Of a stretch of DNA of 64,000 nucleotides, positions 16,530-25,243 are shown one piece after another (within the stretch, counting starts at the first letter, position 1; each line of letters opens with the position of its first letter). Below the pieces are notes generated by a model, which was not told the DNA's origin, made no database searches, and saw only the letters and a program-made list of their open reading frames with translations. The stretch is from assembly GCA_023150935.1 (NCBI GenBank), contig JAKLJW010000024.1, positions 21,182-85,181 on the forward strand, written 5' to 3'. The position numbers and the translations under genes were made by a program. Origin of the DNA: Candidatus Binatia bacterium. GTDB taxonomy: Bacteria > Desulfobacterota > Binatia > HRBIN30.

Positions 16530-17660
16530 TTAGGCGGTCACGGGATCAAGTTCCAGATGCTCCACCAGCGCTCGGTGCGCCGGGTTCGGCAGCGGACAGT
16601 CGTCGCCGGCTGGACCCGGACAAACTTCGCGCAACGCCTCGATGCGCGTTGCCGCTGCCACCACAACGTCCGATGGCAGCGTCCCGTCCAGCACGGCGCG
16701 CTCGACAGCCGCAAAGACCTCGCCGCCGCGTGCCAGATGCTCGCACACCAGCAGCATATCGGCGCCGGCACGCAGACTCGCCACCGCCGCGGCGCCGATA
16801 TCCTGTTGCCCCGCGATCGCGCGCATCTCCAGGTCGTCGCTCGCAATCACGCCGCCGAAGCCCAACTCGCCGCGTAACAGCTCGGACAGGATGGCGCGCG
16901 ACACCGTCGCGGGACGATCCGGGTCGAGCGCCGGAAAGACCACGTGCGCGGTCATGATCATCGGGATCTCCGCCGCCACGGCGGCGCGAAACGGAACCAG
17001 TTCGGTCCGCTCCAGCTCGGCACGCGAGCGCTGGACCCACGGCAGTTCGCGGTGCGAATCCACCGCCGTGTCGCCGTGACCCGGGAAGTGCTTCCCGCAC
17101 GGAATCACGCCGGCGTCCCGCAAGCCACGCATCAGCGCGACGCCGAGTGAAGCCACCACCTGCGGGTCGGAAGACAGCGCCCGGTCGCCGATGACCGGGT
17201 TGGCCGGATTCGAGTGCACGTCGAGCACCGGGGCGAAGTTCAGATCGATGCCGGCCGCCGCCAGCTCGCGCCCCATGGCGAGGCCCACGCTGTACGCGAG
17301 TTCGGGATCGCCGCGACGGCCCAGTGCCGCCGCCGGGGGAAAACGGGTGAACGGATCATTGAGGCGTTGCACGCGCCCGCCCTCGTGGTCGACGGCAACC
17401 AGGGGCCGGCTGGGCAAGGCGTGCAGTTCGGCGGTCAGCGCGCGAAGCTGATCCACCGACTCGAAGTTGCGACGGAACAGTACGACGGTACCGGCGCAAA
17501 GCGCCACCAACTGCTCCCGCGTCGAGACCTCGATCGACGGCCCCGGAAGCCCGATGCAGAGCAGGCGGCCGATGGCACGGCACAGGTCGCGCGCGGTCGA
17601 CAACTCCCGCGCCCGCCCTCGTCCCGCATCCGCCACGACAGACTCCTGCACCCGACGCAT
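16530..17660 (-). CDS. nagZ: beta-N-acetylhexosaminidase, NagZ-like (GH3)
   Basis: 376 aa from ATG 17660. The open frame continues far upstream only through the divergent gene's region and is rejected. GH3 hallmarks: LVAVDHEGGRVQRLNDPFTRFPPA, the FAPVLDVHSNP strand, the His loop GKHFPGHGDTAVDSH that is diagnostic for NagZ-type N-acetylglucosaminidases, and VIASDDLEMRAI, which carries the nucleophile Asp. NagZ removes GlcNAc from 1,6-anhydromuropeptides in peptidoglycan recycling, in the cytoplasm. No signal peptide is seen, consistent with this. First gene of a likely two-gene unit with the amidotransferase, divergent from the RNR gene. Confidence 0.9.
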   Translation of the reverse strand: MRRVQESVVADAGRGRARELSTARDLCRAIGRLLCIGLPGPSIEVSTREQLVALCAGTVVLFRRNFESVDQLRALTAELHALPSRPLVAVDHEGGRVQRLNDPFTRFPPAAALGRRGDPELAYSVGLAMGRELAAAGIDLNFAPVLDVHSNPANPVIGDRALSSDPQVVASLGVALMRGLRDAGVIPCGKHFPGHGDTAVDSHRELPWVQRSRAELERTELVPFRAAVAAEIPMIMTAHVVFPALDPDRPATVSRAILSELLRGELGFGGVIASDDLEMRAIAGQQDIGAAAVASLRAGADMLLVCEHLARGGEVFAAVERAVLDGTLPSDVVVAAATRIEALREVCPGPAGDDCPLPNPAHRALVEHLELDPVTA

Positions 17661-17801
17661 GGTGACGACTCTACCGAGGCCCGGCCACTCCCGGCAACCC
17701 TTGTCGCCGGACCCGACAGCGAGTAGACGACGAGTACAGACGGCTCCGCACTCCCCTGCGGCCGCGCGCGGGCGGGGTGCTCGCGGCCACGGAGACGAAC
17801 C

Positions 17802-19556
17802 TTGACCAGGGCAGCGCGAACAGCTCCCGACTTTTCGGACCACGCACGTACGATCCTGCGCGAGCGCTATCTGCGGCGCGACGAAAACGGTGCGCTGGCG
17901 GAAGACTCGGACGGCATGCTGCAGCGGGTCGCCGTGGCCATCGCCGCACCCGCCGCCGCTTTCGGCGACGATCGCGCCTTCTGGGAGGCGCGATTCTTCG
18001 AGCGCCTCGCACGTTTCGAGTTCCTGCCGAATTCGCCCACCCTCATGAACGCCGGTCTTCCCGACGGACAACTGGCGGCCTGCTTCGTGCTGCCGGTCGA
18101 AGACGACCTCGACGCCATCTTCGGCGCGCTGGCGCGCATGGCGCGCATCCATCAGAGCGGCGGCGGCACCGGTTTTTCGTTCAGTCGCCTGCGCCCGTCC
18201 GACGACCACGTGCGCTCGACCGGCGGCCGCACGTCGGGCCCCGTTTCGTTCATGGATCTGTTCGACCGCACCACGGCGGTGATTCGCGCCGGCGGCCGCC
18301 GGCGCGGCGCCAACATGGGAGTCCTGCGGGTCGACCACCCGGACATCGAGGCCTTCGTCGCCGCCAAGCAGACCCCCGGACGGCTGGAGAACTTCAATCT
18401 ATCGGTCGGCATTACCGACGCGTTCATGGCGGCGGTCGACGCCGGCAGTGCGTTTCCCTTGCGCAACCCGCGCACCGGGCGAACGGTGCGCAGCATCAAC
18501 GCCAGCATGCTCTTCGAGACTATCGCCACCGCGGCATGGACCAACGGCGATCCGGGCCTCTTGTTTCTCGACGAGATCAACCGCCACAACCCGACACCCG
18601 GGCTGGGCGCCATCGAGGCTACCAACCCCTGCGGGGAGCAACCGCTGCTTCCGTACGAATCGTGCGTCCTCGCTTCCATCAACCTCGCCGCGTGTACCAC
18701 CGACGAGGACATCGACTGGGAAAGGCTCGCTGCCGTCGCGCAGGACGCGGTGGTGTTCCTCGACAACGTGATCGAGGCCACCGGCCATCCTGCGGAGGAG
18801 ATCCGCGCAGCGACGCTGCGGACCCGCAAGATCGGCCTCGGGGTCATGGGGCTCGCCGACGCGCTGGCGCGGCTCGGTATCCCTTACGACTGCGACGAAG
18901 CGCTGGCGCTCGGGGAAAAGCTGGCGGCCTTCATAACCCGGACAGCCCGGGCCAAGTCCAACGAACTTGGCGTTCGCCGCGGCTCTTTCCCGGCGTTTGC
19001 CGCCAGCGTGTGGCCACAGCGCGGCCACACGCACCTGCGCAACGCCACCACGACGTGCGTGGCTCCGACCGGAACGATCAGCCTGCTGGCGGGCGTTGCC
19101 AGCGGCATCGAGCCGTACTTCGCCCTGGCCGTGGCCCGGCGTGTCCTCGATGGCACCGTCCTCACGGACGTATTGCCAGCGATCGATCGCGCGCTCGACG
19201 CTCTGGGAGATGCCAGCGAGCCGGCGCGGCAACACATCCTGGCACACGGCTCGATCGGCAAACTCGCCGCTCTCCCGGCGGCTCTCCGCCGTCGCTACCC
19301 GATCGCACTCGAGATCGCACCGGAGCGCCATGTCCGTATGCAGGCCGCCTTCCAGGCGCACATGGACGCGGCGGTGTCGAAAACGGTGAATCTACCCGCC
19401 GAGGCACCCCTGTCGGCCGTCCGGGGCGTGTTCCGACTTGCACACCGCTTGCGTCTGAAAGGGATCACCGTATACCGCTACGGCACGCGCCCGGGTCAGA
19501 CTCTGTCGCTCGTGCACGGCAACACGAGACACGACTGCCGGGAATGCGCGGAATGA
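17802..19556 (+). CDS. nrdJ: class II (adenosylcobalamin-dependent) ribonucleotide reductase
   Basis: 584 aa from TTG 17802, with GGAGACG just before. Makes deoxyribonucleotides using a B12-generated thiyl radical, so it is oxygen-independent. Visible landmarks: FLPNSPTLMNAG, HQSGGGTGFSFSRLRP, the radical and substrate region ATNPCGEQPLLPYESC, TTTCVAPTGTISLLAG, and the redox-active C-terminal pair HDCRECAE. It is shorter than many class II enzymes because the C-terminal tail stops right after the Cys pair. There is no NrdR or small-subunit gene nearby. Divergent from nagZ across a 141-bp region. Confidence 0.93.
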   Translation: MTRAARTAPDFSDHARTILRERYLRRDENGALAEDSDGMLQRVAVAIAAPAAAFGDDRAFWEARFFERLARFEFLPNSPTLMNAGLPDGQLAACFVLPVEDDLDAIFGALARMARIHQSGGGTGFSFSRLRPSDDHVRSTGGRTSGPVSFMDLFDRTTAVIRAGGRRRGANMGVLRVDHPDIEAFVAAKQTPGRLENFNLSVGITDAFMAAVDAGSAFPLRNPRTGRTVRSINASMLFETIATAAWTNGDPGLLFLDEINRHNPTPGLGAIEATNPCGEQPLLPYESCVLASINLAACTTDEDIDWERLAAVAQDAVVFLDNVIEATGHPAEEIRAATLRTRKIGLGVMGLADALARLGIPYDCDEALALGEKLAAFITRTARAKSNELGVRRGSFPAFAASVWPQRGHTHLRNATTTCVAPTGTISLLAGVASGIEPYFALAVARRVLDGTVLTDVLPAIDRALDALGDASEPARQHILAHGSIGKLAALPAALRRRYPIALEIAPERHVRMQAAFQAHMDAAVSKTVNLPAEAPLSAVRGVFRLAHRLRLKGITVYRYGTRPGQTLSLVHGNTRHDCRECAE

Positions 19557-19578
19557 AGCGAACGCGCAGGGAGGGAGG

Positions 19579-20949
19579 ATGGGGATGGCGATCAGCTCGA
19601 TAAATCCGGCGACAGGTGAGGTGGTGAGGCGGTTCAAGGCGGCGCCGCGCGCGGAGATCGAGCGGGCGCTCGCCGACGCCGACCGTGCCTTTCGGAGCTG
19701 GCGCGAACGTAGCATAGACGAACGCAGCCGCGTCTTGCTCCGGGCGGCCGAGGTGCTGCGGGAGCGCAAGGCCGCTTACGCCCGTCTCGTCACGCTCGAG
19801 ATGGGCAAGCCCATTGCCCAGTCCGAGGCCGAGATCGAGAAGTGCGCCGAGGGATGCGAGTATTACGCCGTCGAGGCGGCGCGCATGCTTGCCGACGAGG
19901 CGGTGAAGATCGAAGGCGGGAAGAGCCTCATCGTTTTCCAGCCTCTTGGCGTCGTGCTCGCGGTGATGCCGTGGAACTTCCCCTTCTGGCAGGTGTTCCG
20001 TTTCGCCGCCCCGGCCCTGATGGCCGGCAACGTCGGCATCCTCAAACACGCCTCGAATGTACCGCAGTGTGCCCTGGCCATCGATGACGTGTTCCGCCGG
20101 TCCGGCTCCCCGCGCGGCGTGTTTCGTAATCTGTCGATCGGTGCCGGCGCGGTAAGCCAGCTCGTCGCCGATGACCGCGTGGCGGCCGTGACCCTGACCG
20201 GCAGCGAACTCGCCGGGGTCGAGGTCGCCGGAGCCGCGGGACGGCATCTTAAGAAGGTTGTGCTCGAGCTCGGCGGCGCCGACCCGTTCATCGTATTGAA
20301 CGATGCCGACCTCGGCCGTGCCGCCGCGGTTGCCGCGCAGGCCCGTACGATGAACTCGGGTCAAAGCTGCATTGCCGCCAAGCGGTTCATCGTCGAGCGT
20401 GCCGTCGCGGCCGAGTTCACCGCGCGCTTCGTTGCGGCCATGGCCGCATTGCGGGTGGGCGATCCGATGGACCCGGCCACGCAGGTCGGTCCGCTGGCCC
20501 GACCCGACCTCGTCGATGAGATCGACCGACAGGTGCGGCGCTCGGTACGCATGGGAGCGCGGGTCCTGACCGGCGGGCGCCGAATAGGAAGAGTGGGCAA
20601 CTTCTACGCGCCGACCGTGCTCGACCGCGTGAAGTCGGGGATGCCCGCCCACGACGAGGAGGTCTTCGGGCCCGTCGGCGCCGTCATCGTCGCCCGCAAC
20701 GAAGCGGACGCGGTCCGCATCGCCAATGCCTCGCGCTTCGGTCTGGGCGGTTCGGTATGGGGACGCGACCTCGATCGCTGCGCGCATGTGGCCCGTCAGC
20801 TCGAGGTCGGAACCGTCTACGTAAACGACTTCGTACGCTCGGATCGGCGCCTCCCCTTCGGCGGCGTGAAGAAGTCCGGGCACGGCCGAGAGCTTGGTGT
20901 ATACGGGATCAAGGAGTTCACCAACATCAAGACCATGGTGGCGCCGTGA
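19579..20949 (+). CDS. NAD(P)-dependent aldehyde dehydrogenase, succinate-semialdehyde type
   Basis: 456 aa, 22 bp after nrdJ and behind GGGAGGATG. Aldehyde dehydrogenase fold: VMPWNFPFWQVFRFAAPALMAGN, the general base in LELGGADPFIVL, and the nucleophile in MNSGQSCIAAKR (Cys ~264). The C-terminus FGGVKKSGHGRELGVYGIKEFTNIKT is typical of succinate-semialdehyde dehydrogenases of the Sad/GabD2 type. GSELAG replaces the more common GS-x-x-G-x. The substrate is assigned from family resemblance. Followed 43 bp later by a GYD protein. Confidence 0.88.
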   Translation: MGMAISSINPATGEVVRRFKAAPRAEIERALADADRAFRSWRERSIDERSRVLLRAAEVLRERKAAYARLVTLEMGKPIAQSEAEIEKCAEGCEYYAVEAARMLADEAVKIEGGKSLIVFQPLGVVLAVMPWNFPFWQVFRFAAPALMAGNVGILKHASNVPQCALAIDDVFRRSGSPRGVFRNLSIGAGAVSQLVADDRVAAVTLTGSELAGVEVAGAAGRHLKKVVLELGGADPFIVLNDADLGRAAAVAAQARTMNSGQSCIAAKRFIVERAVAAEFTARFVAAMAALRVGDPMDPATQVGPLARPDLVDEIDRQVRRSVRMGARVLTGGRRIGRVGNFYAPTVLDRVKSGMPAHDEEVFGPVGAVIVARNEADAVRIANASRFGLGGSVWGRDLDRCAHVARQLEVGTVYVNDFVRSDRRLPFGGVKKSGHGRELGVYGIKEFTNIKTMVAP

Positions 20950-20992
20950 CCCGAGTCCCATCGTTCGCCGTTTGACCGGAGGATGTCTGACG

Positions 20993-21334
20993 ATGGGCGC
21001 GTACGTACTGGTCACCCGGGTGAATCCCGAGCAGATGGGCACCGTCGAGCGCCTGCACGAGATCGACGATCTGGTTCGCGGCCAGGTGAGCGCGCATTAC
21101 CCCGGAGTCCGCTGGGTTACCAGTTACGCCTTGCTCGGGCCGTTCGACTTCCTCGATATCTTCGAGGCGCCGGACGACGCGACCGCGGCTCATGTTCGGG
21201 CCATCGTGCAGTCGTTCGGCTACGTCTCCACGGAGATGTGGACGGCTGTGCCGCGAGAGCGCCTGCGTCGTCCGGTGACGAAGGGCGGGGCACGCGGTGC
21301 GGGCGAGGCGAAAGGCGGCACCCGCGAACGTTAG
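20993..21334 (+). CDS. GYD-domain protein
   Basis: 113 aa from ATG 20993 behind GGAGGATGTCTGACG. The core (~1-85) is a small ferredoxin-like fold: YVLVTRVNPEQMGTVERLHEI, GVRWVTSYALLGPFDFLDIFEAPDD, AHVRAIVQSFGYVSTEMWTAVP. GYD proteins are of unknown function; the tail is a Lys/Arg/Gly-rich extension. A 10-bp stem at 21374-21398 follows. Confidence 0.8.
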   Translation: MGAYVLVTRVNPEQMGTVERLHEIDDLVRGQVSAHYPGVRWVTSYALLGPFDFLDIFEAPDDATAAHVRAIVQSFGYVSTEMWTAVPRERLRRPVTKGGARGAGEAKGGTRER

Positions 21335-21373
21335 CAAGAGGTTGCGAACCGCCGGCCCGGATTTCTCGATACA

Positions 21374-21398
21374 GCGGTCTCGGGTAAACCGAGACCGC
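21374..21398. terminator. hairpin between convergent genes, likely terminator
   Basis: GCGGTCTCGG-GTAAA-CCGAGACCGC, a perfect 10-bp stem with a 5-nt loop, 40 bp after the GYD gene and between convergent transcripts. There is no clear T-run, so rho-independent action is uncertain. Confidence 0.5.
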
Positions 21399-21498
21399 CT
21401 CAGCCCGAACGGTTCCGGGGCTGCTATCGTCGCCGTCCTTCCGTTCGCCCCGCGGCGGCGCCGTGTCGAACGGCGCTGCCGGCGTCTTCAGCTACCTG

Positions 21499-21795
21499 TC
21501 AGCTCGCGCGCGCGGCCGGACGGCGCCGCGATGCCTTGCGGGTTCCTTTCGCTTTCTTGGCGACTTTGGGGGCGCGTTCGAGCTCCATGCGCAACTCGTG
21601 CACGTACTTCTCGACCTGCGCCGCGACGGCGGCCGCCCGCTTGCGCAGTTGTGCAGCGCCCGACTCGAGCTGCTTCAGGATGCCGCTGGCGGCAGCCCGC
21701 TTGCGGATGTCGGTGCGCAGGCGCTTCGCCACGGTCTCGAGTTCGCGCACCAAGGCGCCAATACGGTCACTCTGGGCTGGCTTCTTCGCTACCAT
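21499..21795 (-). CDS. small basic coiled-coil protein with Lys/Arg tail
   Basis: 98 aa, preceded by GGGAGG. Residues ~10-70 form an amphipathic coiled coil (IGALVRELETVAKRLRTDIR, LKQLESGAAQLRKRAAAVAAQVEKYVHEL). The last ~25 are a Lys/Ala/Arg-rich tail (KVAKKAKGTRKASRRR) like histone H1-type or nucleoid-associated proteins. It starts 61 bp downstream of the acetyltransferase fusion on the same strand. DNA binding is suggested by composition only. Confidence 0.6.
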   Translation of the reverse strand: MVAKKPAQSDRIGALVRELETVAKRLRTDIRKRAAASGILKQLESGAAQLRKRAAAVAAQVEKYVHELRMELERAPKVAKKAKGTRKASRRRPAARAS

Positions 21796-21856
21796 GTGAA
21801 CCTCCCTTTCCGGGACCGTTATACGTTACGTGGCCCCGCAGTAAACCCGTGACAAC

Positions 21857-24637
21857 TCAAAACCGATCCGTCGCTCCTTCCGGCTCCCAACCCGGCGCCG
21901 GCCGGGCCCGCACCGGCGCAATGCGCATCCGCCCGTCGACGACGATGGCCCCCTGTCCGGGTGCCAGGACCTTCACGGGGTTAAGATCGAGTTCCAGGAC
22001 CTCGGGAACCGCTGCGACAAGAGCGGACACACGCATAATCGCGGAAATCAGGGCGTCTTTGTCCCCCGGCGGTGCGCCGCGATAGCCGTCGAGGAGCTTG
22101 CGGGCCCGCAAGCGGTCGAGCATCTCGGCGGCGTCGACGTCGGTGACCGGGGTCAAACGAAACGACACGTCGCGCACCAGCTCGACGAGCACACCGCCGA
22201 GACCGCAGACGAGCAAGGGACCGAAGGTCGGGTCGGTGGTCACGCCGACGAGCGCTTCAATGCCGCCACGCACCTCGCGTTGGAGCAGCACGCCCTCGAG
22301 CGGCAAACCGGCGGCGATCATACGCGCATCGAGCGCGGCCACCGCGTCGCGCACTTCAGCGGCCGATTCGAGCCCGAGGACCACGCCACCGACATCGCTC
22401 TTATGCACCAGGCCCGGGGCCACCGCCTTGACCACCAGCGGATAGCCCAGCCACTCCGCCGCCGCGGGCGCCTCCGCCACGGTCGTCAACTGGCCCGGCG
22501 CGAAGCGGATGCCGGCGGCCCACAGCATCGTCGCCAGGTCGGCCGGGCCCACCCACACGGGACCGTCGGCGGCGGCCAGGACGCGATCCACCACCGCCCG
22601 CACGGCGGTGTACGCAAAGCGGTCGAGGCTCTGCATCGTCCCACGCGGTCGGCAGCGCCAGCGGCCGTAGCGGTGCGCGGCGGCCAGCGCGAGCGCGGCG
22701 TCTTCCGGGAACCGGTACACCGGCAGGCGCCCGCGGGCGCCGCCGTGCAGGCGATCCGGGGCCGCGCGCGCAGCGATGAAGACGGCGATGACCGGCTTGT
22801 CGGGAGGAACTCGGCCCGCCCCCGCACCCAGGGCCGCCACGACCGGCTCGATCTGCGCTTCGTCGACGGGAATGAAGATCGCCACCACCGAATCGATATT
22901 GGGATCGTCACCGACGATGGCAACGCACTTCTCGAACTGCTCCGCAGTCGCCGAAGCGATCATGTCCACCGGATTGGTCACGGCGGCCTGCGCCGGGAGG
23001 ATCTCTCGCAGCCGCGCCTGCGACGCCGGCGTGAGCTCCGGAAGCGAAAGCCCGTGCGCCTCGCACGCATCGGCCACCAGGATGCCCGGTCCGCCCGCAT
23101 TGGTCACCACGCCCACGCGCGGGCCGGCGGGAACCGGCTGCGTCGCCAGCAGGGCGGCAACATCGAACAACTGCTCGAGCGTGTCGGTACGAATCACGCC
23201 GGCCTGCTCGAACAGCGCGTCGACGGCAACGTCGAGGTTGGCCAGTGCCGCCGAATGGCTCGACGCCGCCCGTGTCCCGGCCGCCGACCGCCCCGACTTC
23301 ACGGCCACGATCGGCTTTTGCCGCGCCACGTCGGGAGCGATACGGGCGAACTTCCGCGGGTTACCGAAGCTCTCCAGGTAAAGCACGATCACCCGCGTGT
23401 GCGGGTCTTCGGCCCAGTAACACAAGAGGTCGTTACCGGAGACGTCCGCCTTGTTGCCGACGGACACGAACGAGGACAGCCCGACGTTGAGCGAGCGCGC
23501 ATAATCGAGGACGGCGAGGCCGAGCGCACCACTTTGCGAGAGCATGCCAATGTTGCCGGGCGGCGGCCACGTCGGAGCGAAGGTGGCATTGAGGGAGACC
23601 TCGGGTGCCGTGTTCAGGATACCCATGCAGTTCGGCCCGACCATGCGCATGCCGGAGCCGCGGACAAGCGACGTCAGGCGCGCTTCGGCCTCACGCCCCG
23701 CCGCCGACGTTTCCGCGAAGCCCGCGGAGATCACCACGACCCCGCGAACGCCGGCCCCGGCACAGTCCTGCACCACCGTCTCGACGGCAGCGGCCGGCAC
23801 CGCGATAACGGCGAGGTCGACCGGCGCACCGATGGCCGTGACCGTCGGGTAGGCCCGCAAGCCCTCTATTTCCGTCGCGCCGGGATTGACCGGGTAAATC
23901 GGTCCGGTGAAACCGCCGGCCCGCAGGTTGGCGACCAGCCGATGGCCGATCGACCCCGGAGTCCGCGACGCGCCGATCACCGCAACCGCCCGGGGTTCCA
24001 GAATCCCGCGCACACTCCGGGAAGCCGCCATTCGGTCCCGGGTGTCGCTGGCCTGCATGAACTCCTCGGTTTCTTCGGTGGGAAACGTGACCCGCACGAC
24101 ACCGGCTTCGATCGACTGCCGCGCCACGAAGCCGCTGTTGGCGAACACCTCCAGCATCTGGTTGTTCTCGCCCAGCACGTCGGCCTGAAACTCGGTAATA
24201 CCGTTGGCTCGCGCCAGCGGCACGAGATGTTCGAGCAGCACCGTCCCGATGCCGCGACCCTGGTGATCGTCCGCTACGGCAAACGCCACCTCGGCCCGTG
24301 ACGGGGAACTCGCCTCGTCCCCACCTTCCGGCGGTTCCAGCGCCATGAAGCGCCCAACCCCGATGATTTGCTCCTCGCCGCCGATGCACAGGGTCGCCAC
24401 CAGGGCGACATGACGTACGAAGTCAGGCTCGGTAAAGCGGCGCAACTCGTCCTCGGTCAGCCGCTTCTTCGCCCCGAAGAAGCGGAAGTAGACCGAGCGC
24501 TGACTCATGTGCTGGAAATGGTCGACCAGACGCCCCTTATCGTCGGGGCGAATGGCGCGGATGTTGATCGAACCCCCGTCCTTGAGGATTTCGCGTACGG
24601 CGTAAGTCCGCGCATCCATTCCCTGGTCGCTCACCAT
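21857..24637 (-). CDS. GNAT acetyltransferase / acyl-CoA synthetase (NDP-forming) fusion, Pat-like
   Basis: 926 aa from ATG 24637 (ATG 24619 also possible), behind a GGGGGGAG site. An N-terminal GNAT domain (~20-170) has the acetyl-CoA loop VADDHQGRGIGTVLLEHL. Then come a CoA-binding Rossmann domain (~195-320, AVAVIGASRTPGSIGHR), a succinyl-CoA-ligase-like region (~330-620, GPNCMGI, and a SSHSAALA segment at the site of the conserved His), and an ATP-grasp domain (~690-926, YPLVVKAVAPGLVHKSDVGGVVLGL). Together these form a protein-lysine acetyltransferase of the Pat/PatZ type, which controls acyl-CoA synthetases. The GNAT is at the N-terminus, whereas it is C-terminal in enterobacterial PatZ. 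Regulatory versus catalytic function of the synthetase part is unknown. Confidence 0.88.
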   Translation of the reverse strand: MVSDQGMDARTYAVREILKDGGSINIRAIRPDDKGRLVDHFQHMSQRSVYFRFFGAKKRLTEDELRRFTEPDFVRHVALVATLCIGGEEQIIGVGRFMALEPPEGGDEASSPSRAEVAFAVADDHQGRGIGTVLLEHLVPLARANGITEFQADVLGENNQMLEVFANSGFVARQSIEAGVVRVTFPTEETEEFMQASDTRDRMAASRSVRGILEPRAVAVIGASRTPGSIGHRLVANLRAGGFTGPIYPVNPGATEIEGLRAYPTVTAIGAPVDLAVIAVPAAAVETVVQDCAGAGVRGVVVISAGFAETSAAGREAEARLTSLVRGSGMRMVGPNCMGILNTAPEVSLNATFAPTWPPPGNIGMLSQSGALGLAVLDYARSLNVGLSSFVSVGNKADVSGNDLLCYWAEDPHTRVIVLYLESFGNPRKFARIAPDVARQKPIVAVKSGRSAAGTRAASSHSAALANLDVAVDALFEQAGVIRTDTLEQLFDVAALLATQPVPAGPRVGVVTNAGGPGILVADACEAHGLSLPELTPASQARLREILPAQAAVTNPVDMIASATAEQFEKCVAIVGDDPNIDSVVAIFIPVDEAQIEPVVAALGAGAGRVPPDKPVIAVFIAARAAPDRLHGGARGRLPVYRFPEDAALALAAAHRYGRWRCRPRGTMQSLDRFAYTAVRAVVDRVLAAADGPVWVGPADLATMLWAAGIRFAPGQLTTVAEAPAAAEWLGYPLVVKAVAPGLVHKSDVGGVVLGLESAAEVRDAVAALDARMIAAGLPLEGVLLQREVRGGIEALVGVTTDPTFGPLLVCGLGGVLVELVRDVSFRLTPVTDVDAAEMLDRLRARKLLDGYRGAPPGDKDALISAIMRVSALVAAVPEVLELDLNPVKVLAPGQGAIVVDGRMRIAPVRARPAPGWEPEGATDRF

Positions 24638-24913
24638 CTCACCCCAACTCCCCCCAACCCTCAAGCCCTCGATCCCACAAGCCCCCCAAAGCACACCCCG
24701 TTCCGCCCAGTCCAACACCGTCCCACCAGCGCCGCGCACCCCCACGGCAACCCTGCCTGAGAGTGCATCTTCCCAGGACTGCGAAGCAAGCGTCCGCCGC
24801 GGGGTGCCCGGCCTCGCTAGCAATGTGGGTCGACGCCGCGGGCATGTTTGCTGCTTCAGTACCTTCGTGGCTGCGCCACATTACAAACCACGCGCAGCGT
24901 GGAGGCCGTGGCC
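24638..24913. other. divergent intergenic region before the A/V-ATPase operon
   Basis: 275 bp separating the acetyltransferase fusion from the ATPase genes, expected to hold both promoters. I see no convincing -35/-10 pair. An open minus-strand frame continues the acetyltransferase upstream but lacks any homology. Confidence 0.35.
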
Positions 24914-25243
24914 ATGCAAGAGCCACTGCGCGTCATCCTGGCAGCGGAAACGGACGCGCGCGCCGAACTCGACGCGGCAGAAGGGGAGGTTCGCACCCTC
25001 GTCGCTGCCGCCGAGGATGAAGTACGCCGTAACCGTGCGGCCGCCGAGGCTGCCCGCGAAGCTATCGCCGCAGCCGCCGCCGGCGACCTGATCAAAGCCG
25101 CGCGCGCCGAAGCGGCGCGCCTGCGGCAGGAAGGCCAGACCGCCATCGCACGGATGGAGGCCACGGCCGCCGCCCATGGCGGCGCCGCCGTCGAGGCGGT
25201 GTTGGCTCTGGTCCTCGCCATCGGGGTCGGCCATGGCGACTGA
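24914..25243 (+). CDS. A/V-type ATPase subunit H (peripheral stalk)
   Basis: 109 aa from ATG 24914, with GGAGG nine bases upstream. Almost entirely a charged, Ala-rich coiled coil (ILAAETDARAELDAAEGEV, AAEDEVRRNRAAAEAAREAI). This fits the stalk subunit called H or G that pairs with subunit E to form the peripheral stator. Composition and first position in the operon support the call more than any motif. Its 3' end overlaps the subunit C start by 11 bases. Confidence 0.7.
   Translation: MQEPLRVILAAETDARAELDAAEGEVRTLVAAAEDEVRRNRAAAEAAREAIAAAAAGDLIKAARAEAARLRQEGQTAIARMEATAAAHGGAAVEAVLALVLAIGVGHGD

Noticed and set aside
17661..17801. Cobalamin riboswitch before the B12-dependent RNR
   Set aside because: No B12 box or conserved stems are visible; only a CCACT-like stretch.
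17661..18338. N-terminal extension of NagZ by ~225 residues
   Set aside because: The extension is antisense to the RNR gene and has no homology; ATG 17660 gives a normal NagZ length.
24638..24823. N-terminal extension of the acetyltransferase fusion
   Set aside because: The extra 62 residues are low complexity; the ribosome site and GNAT start favour ATG 24637.
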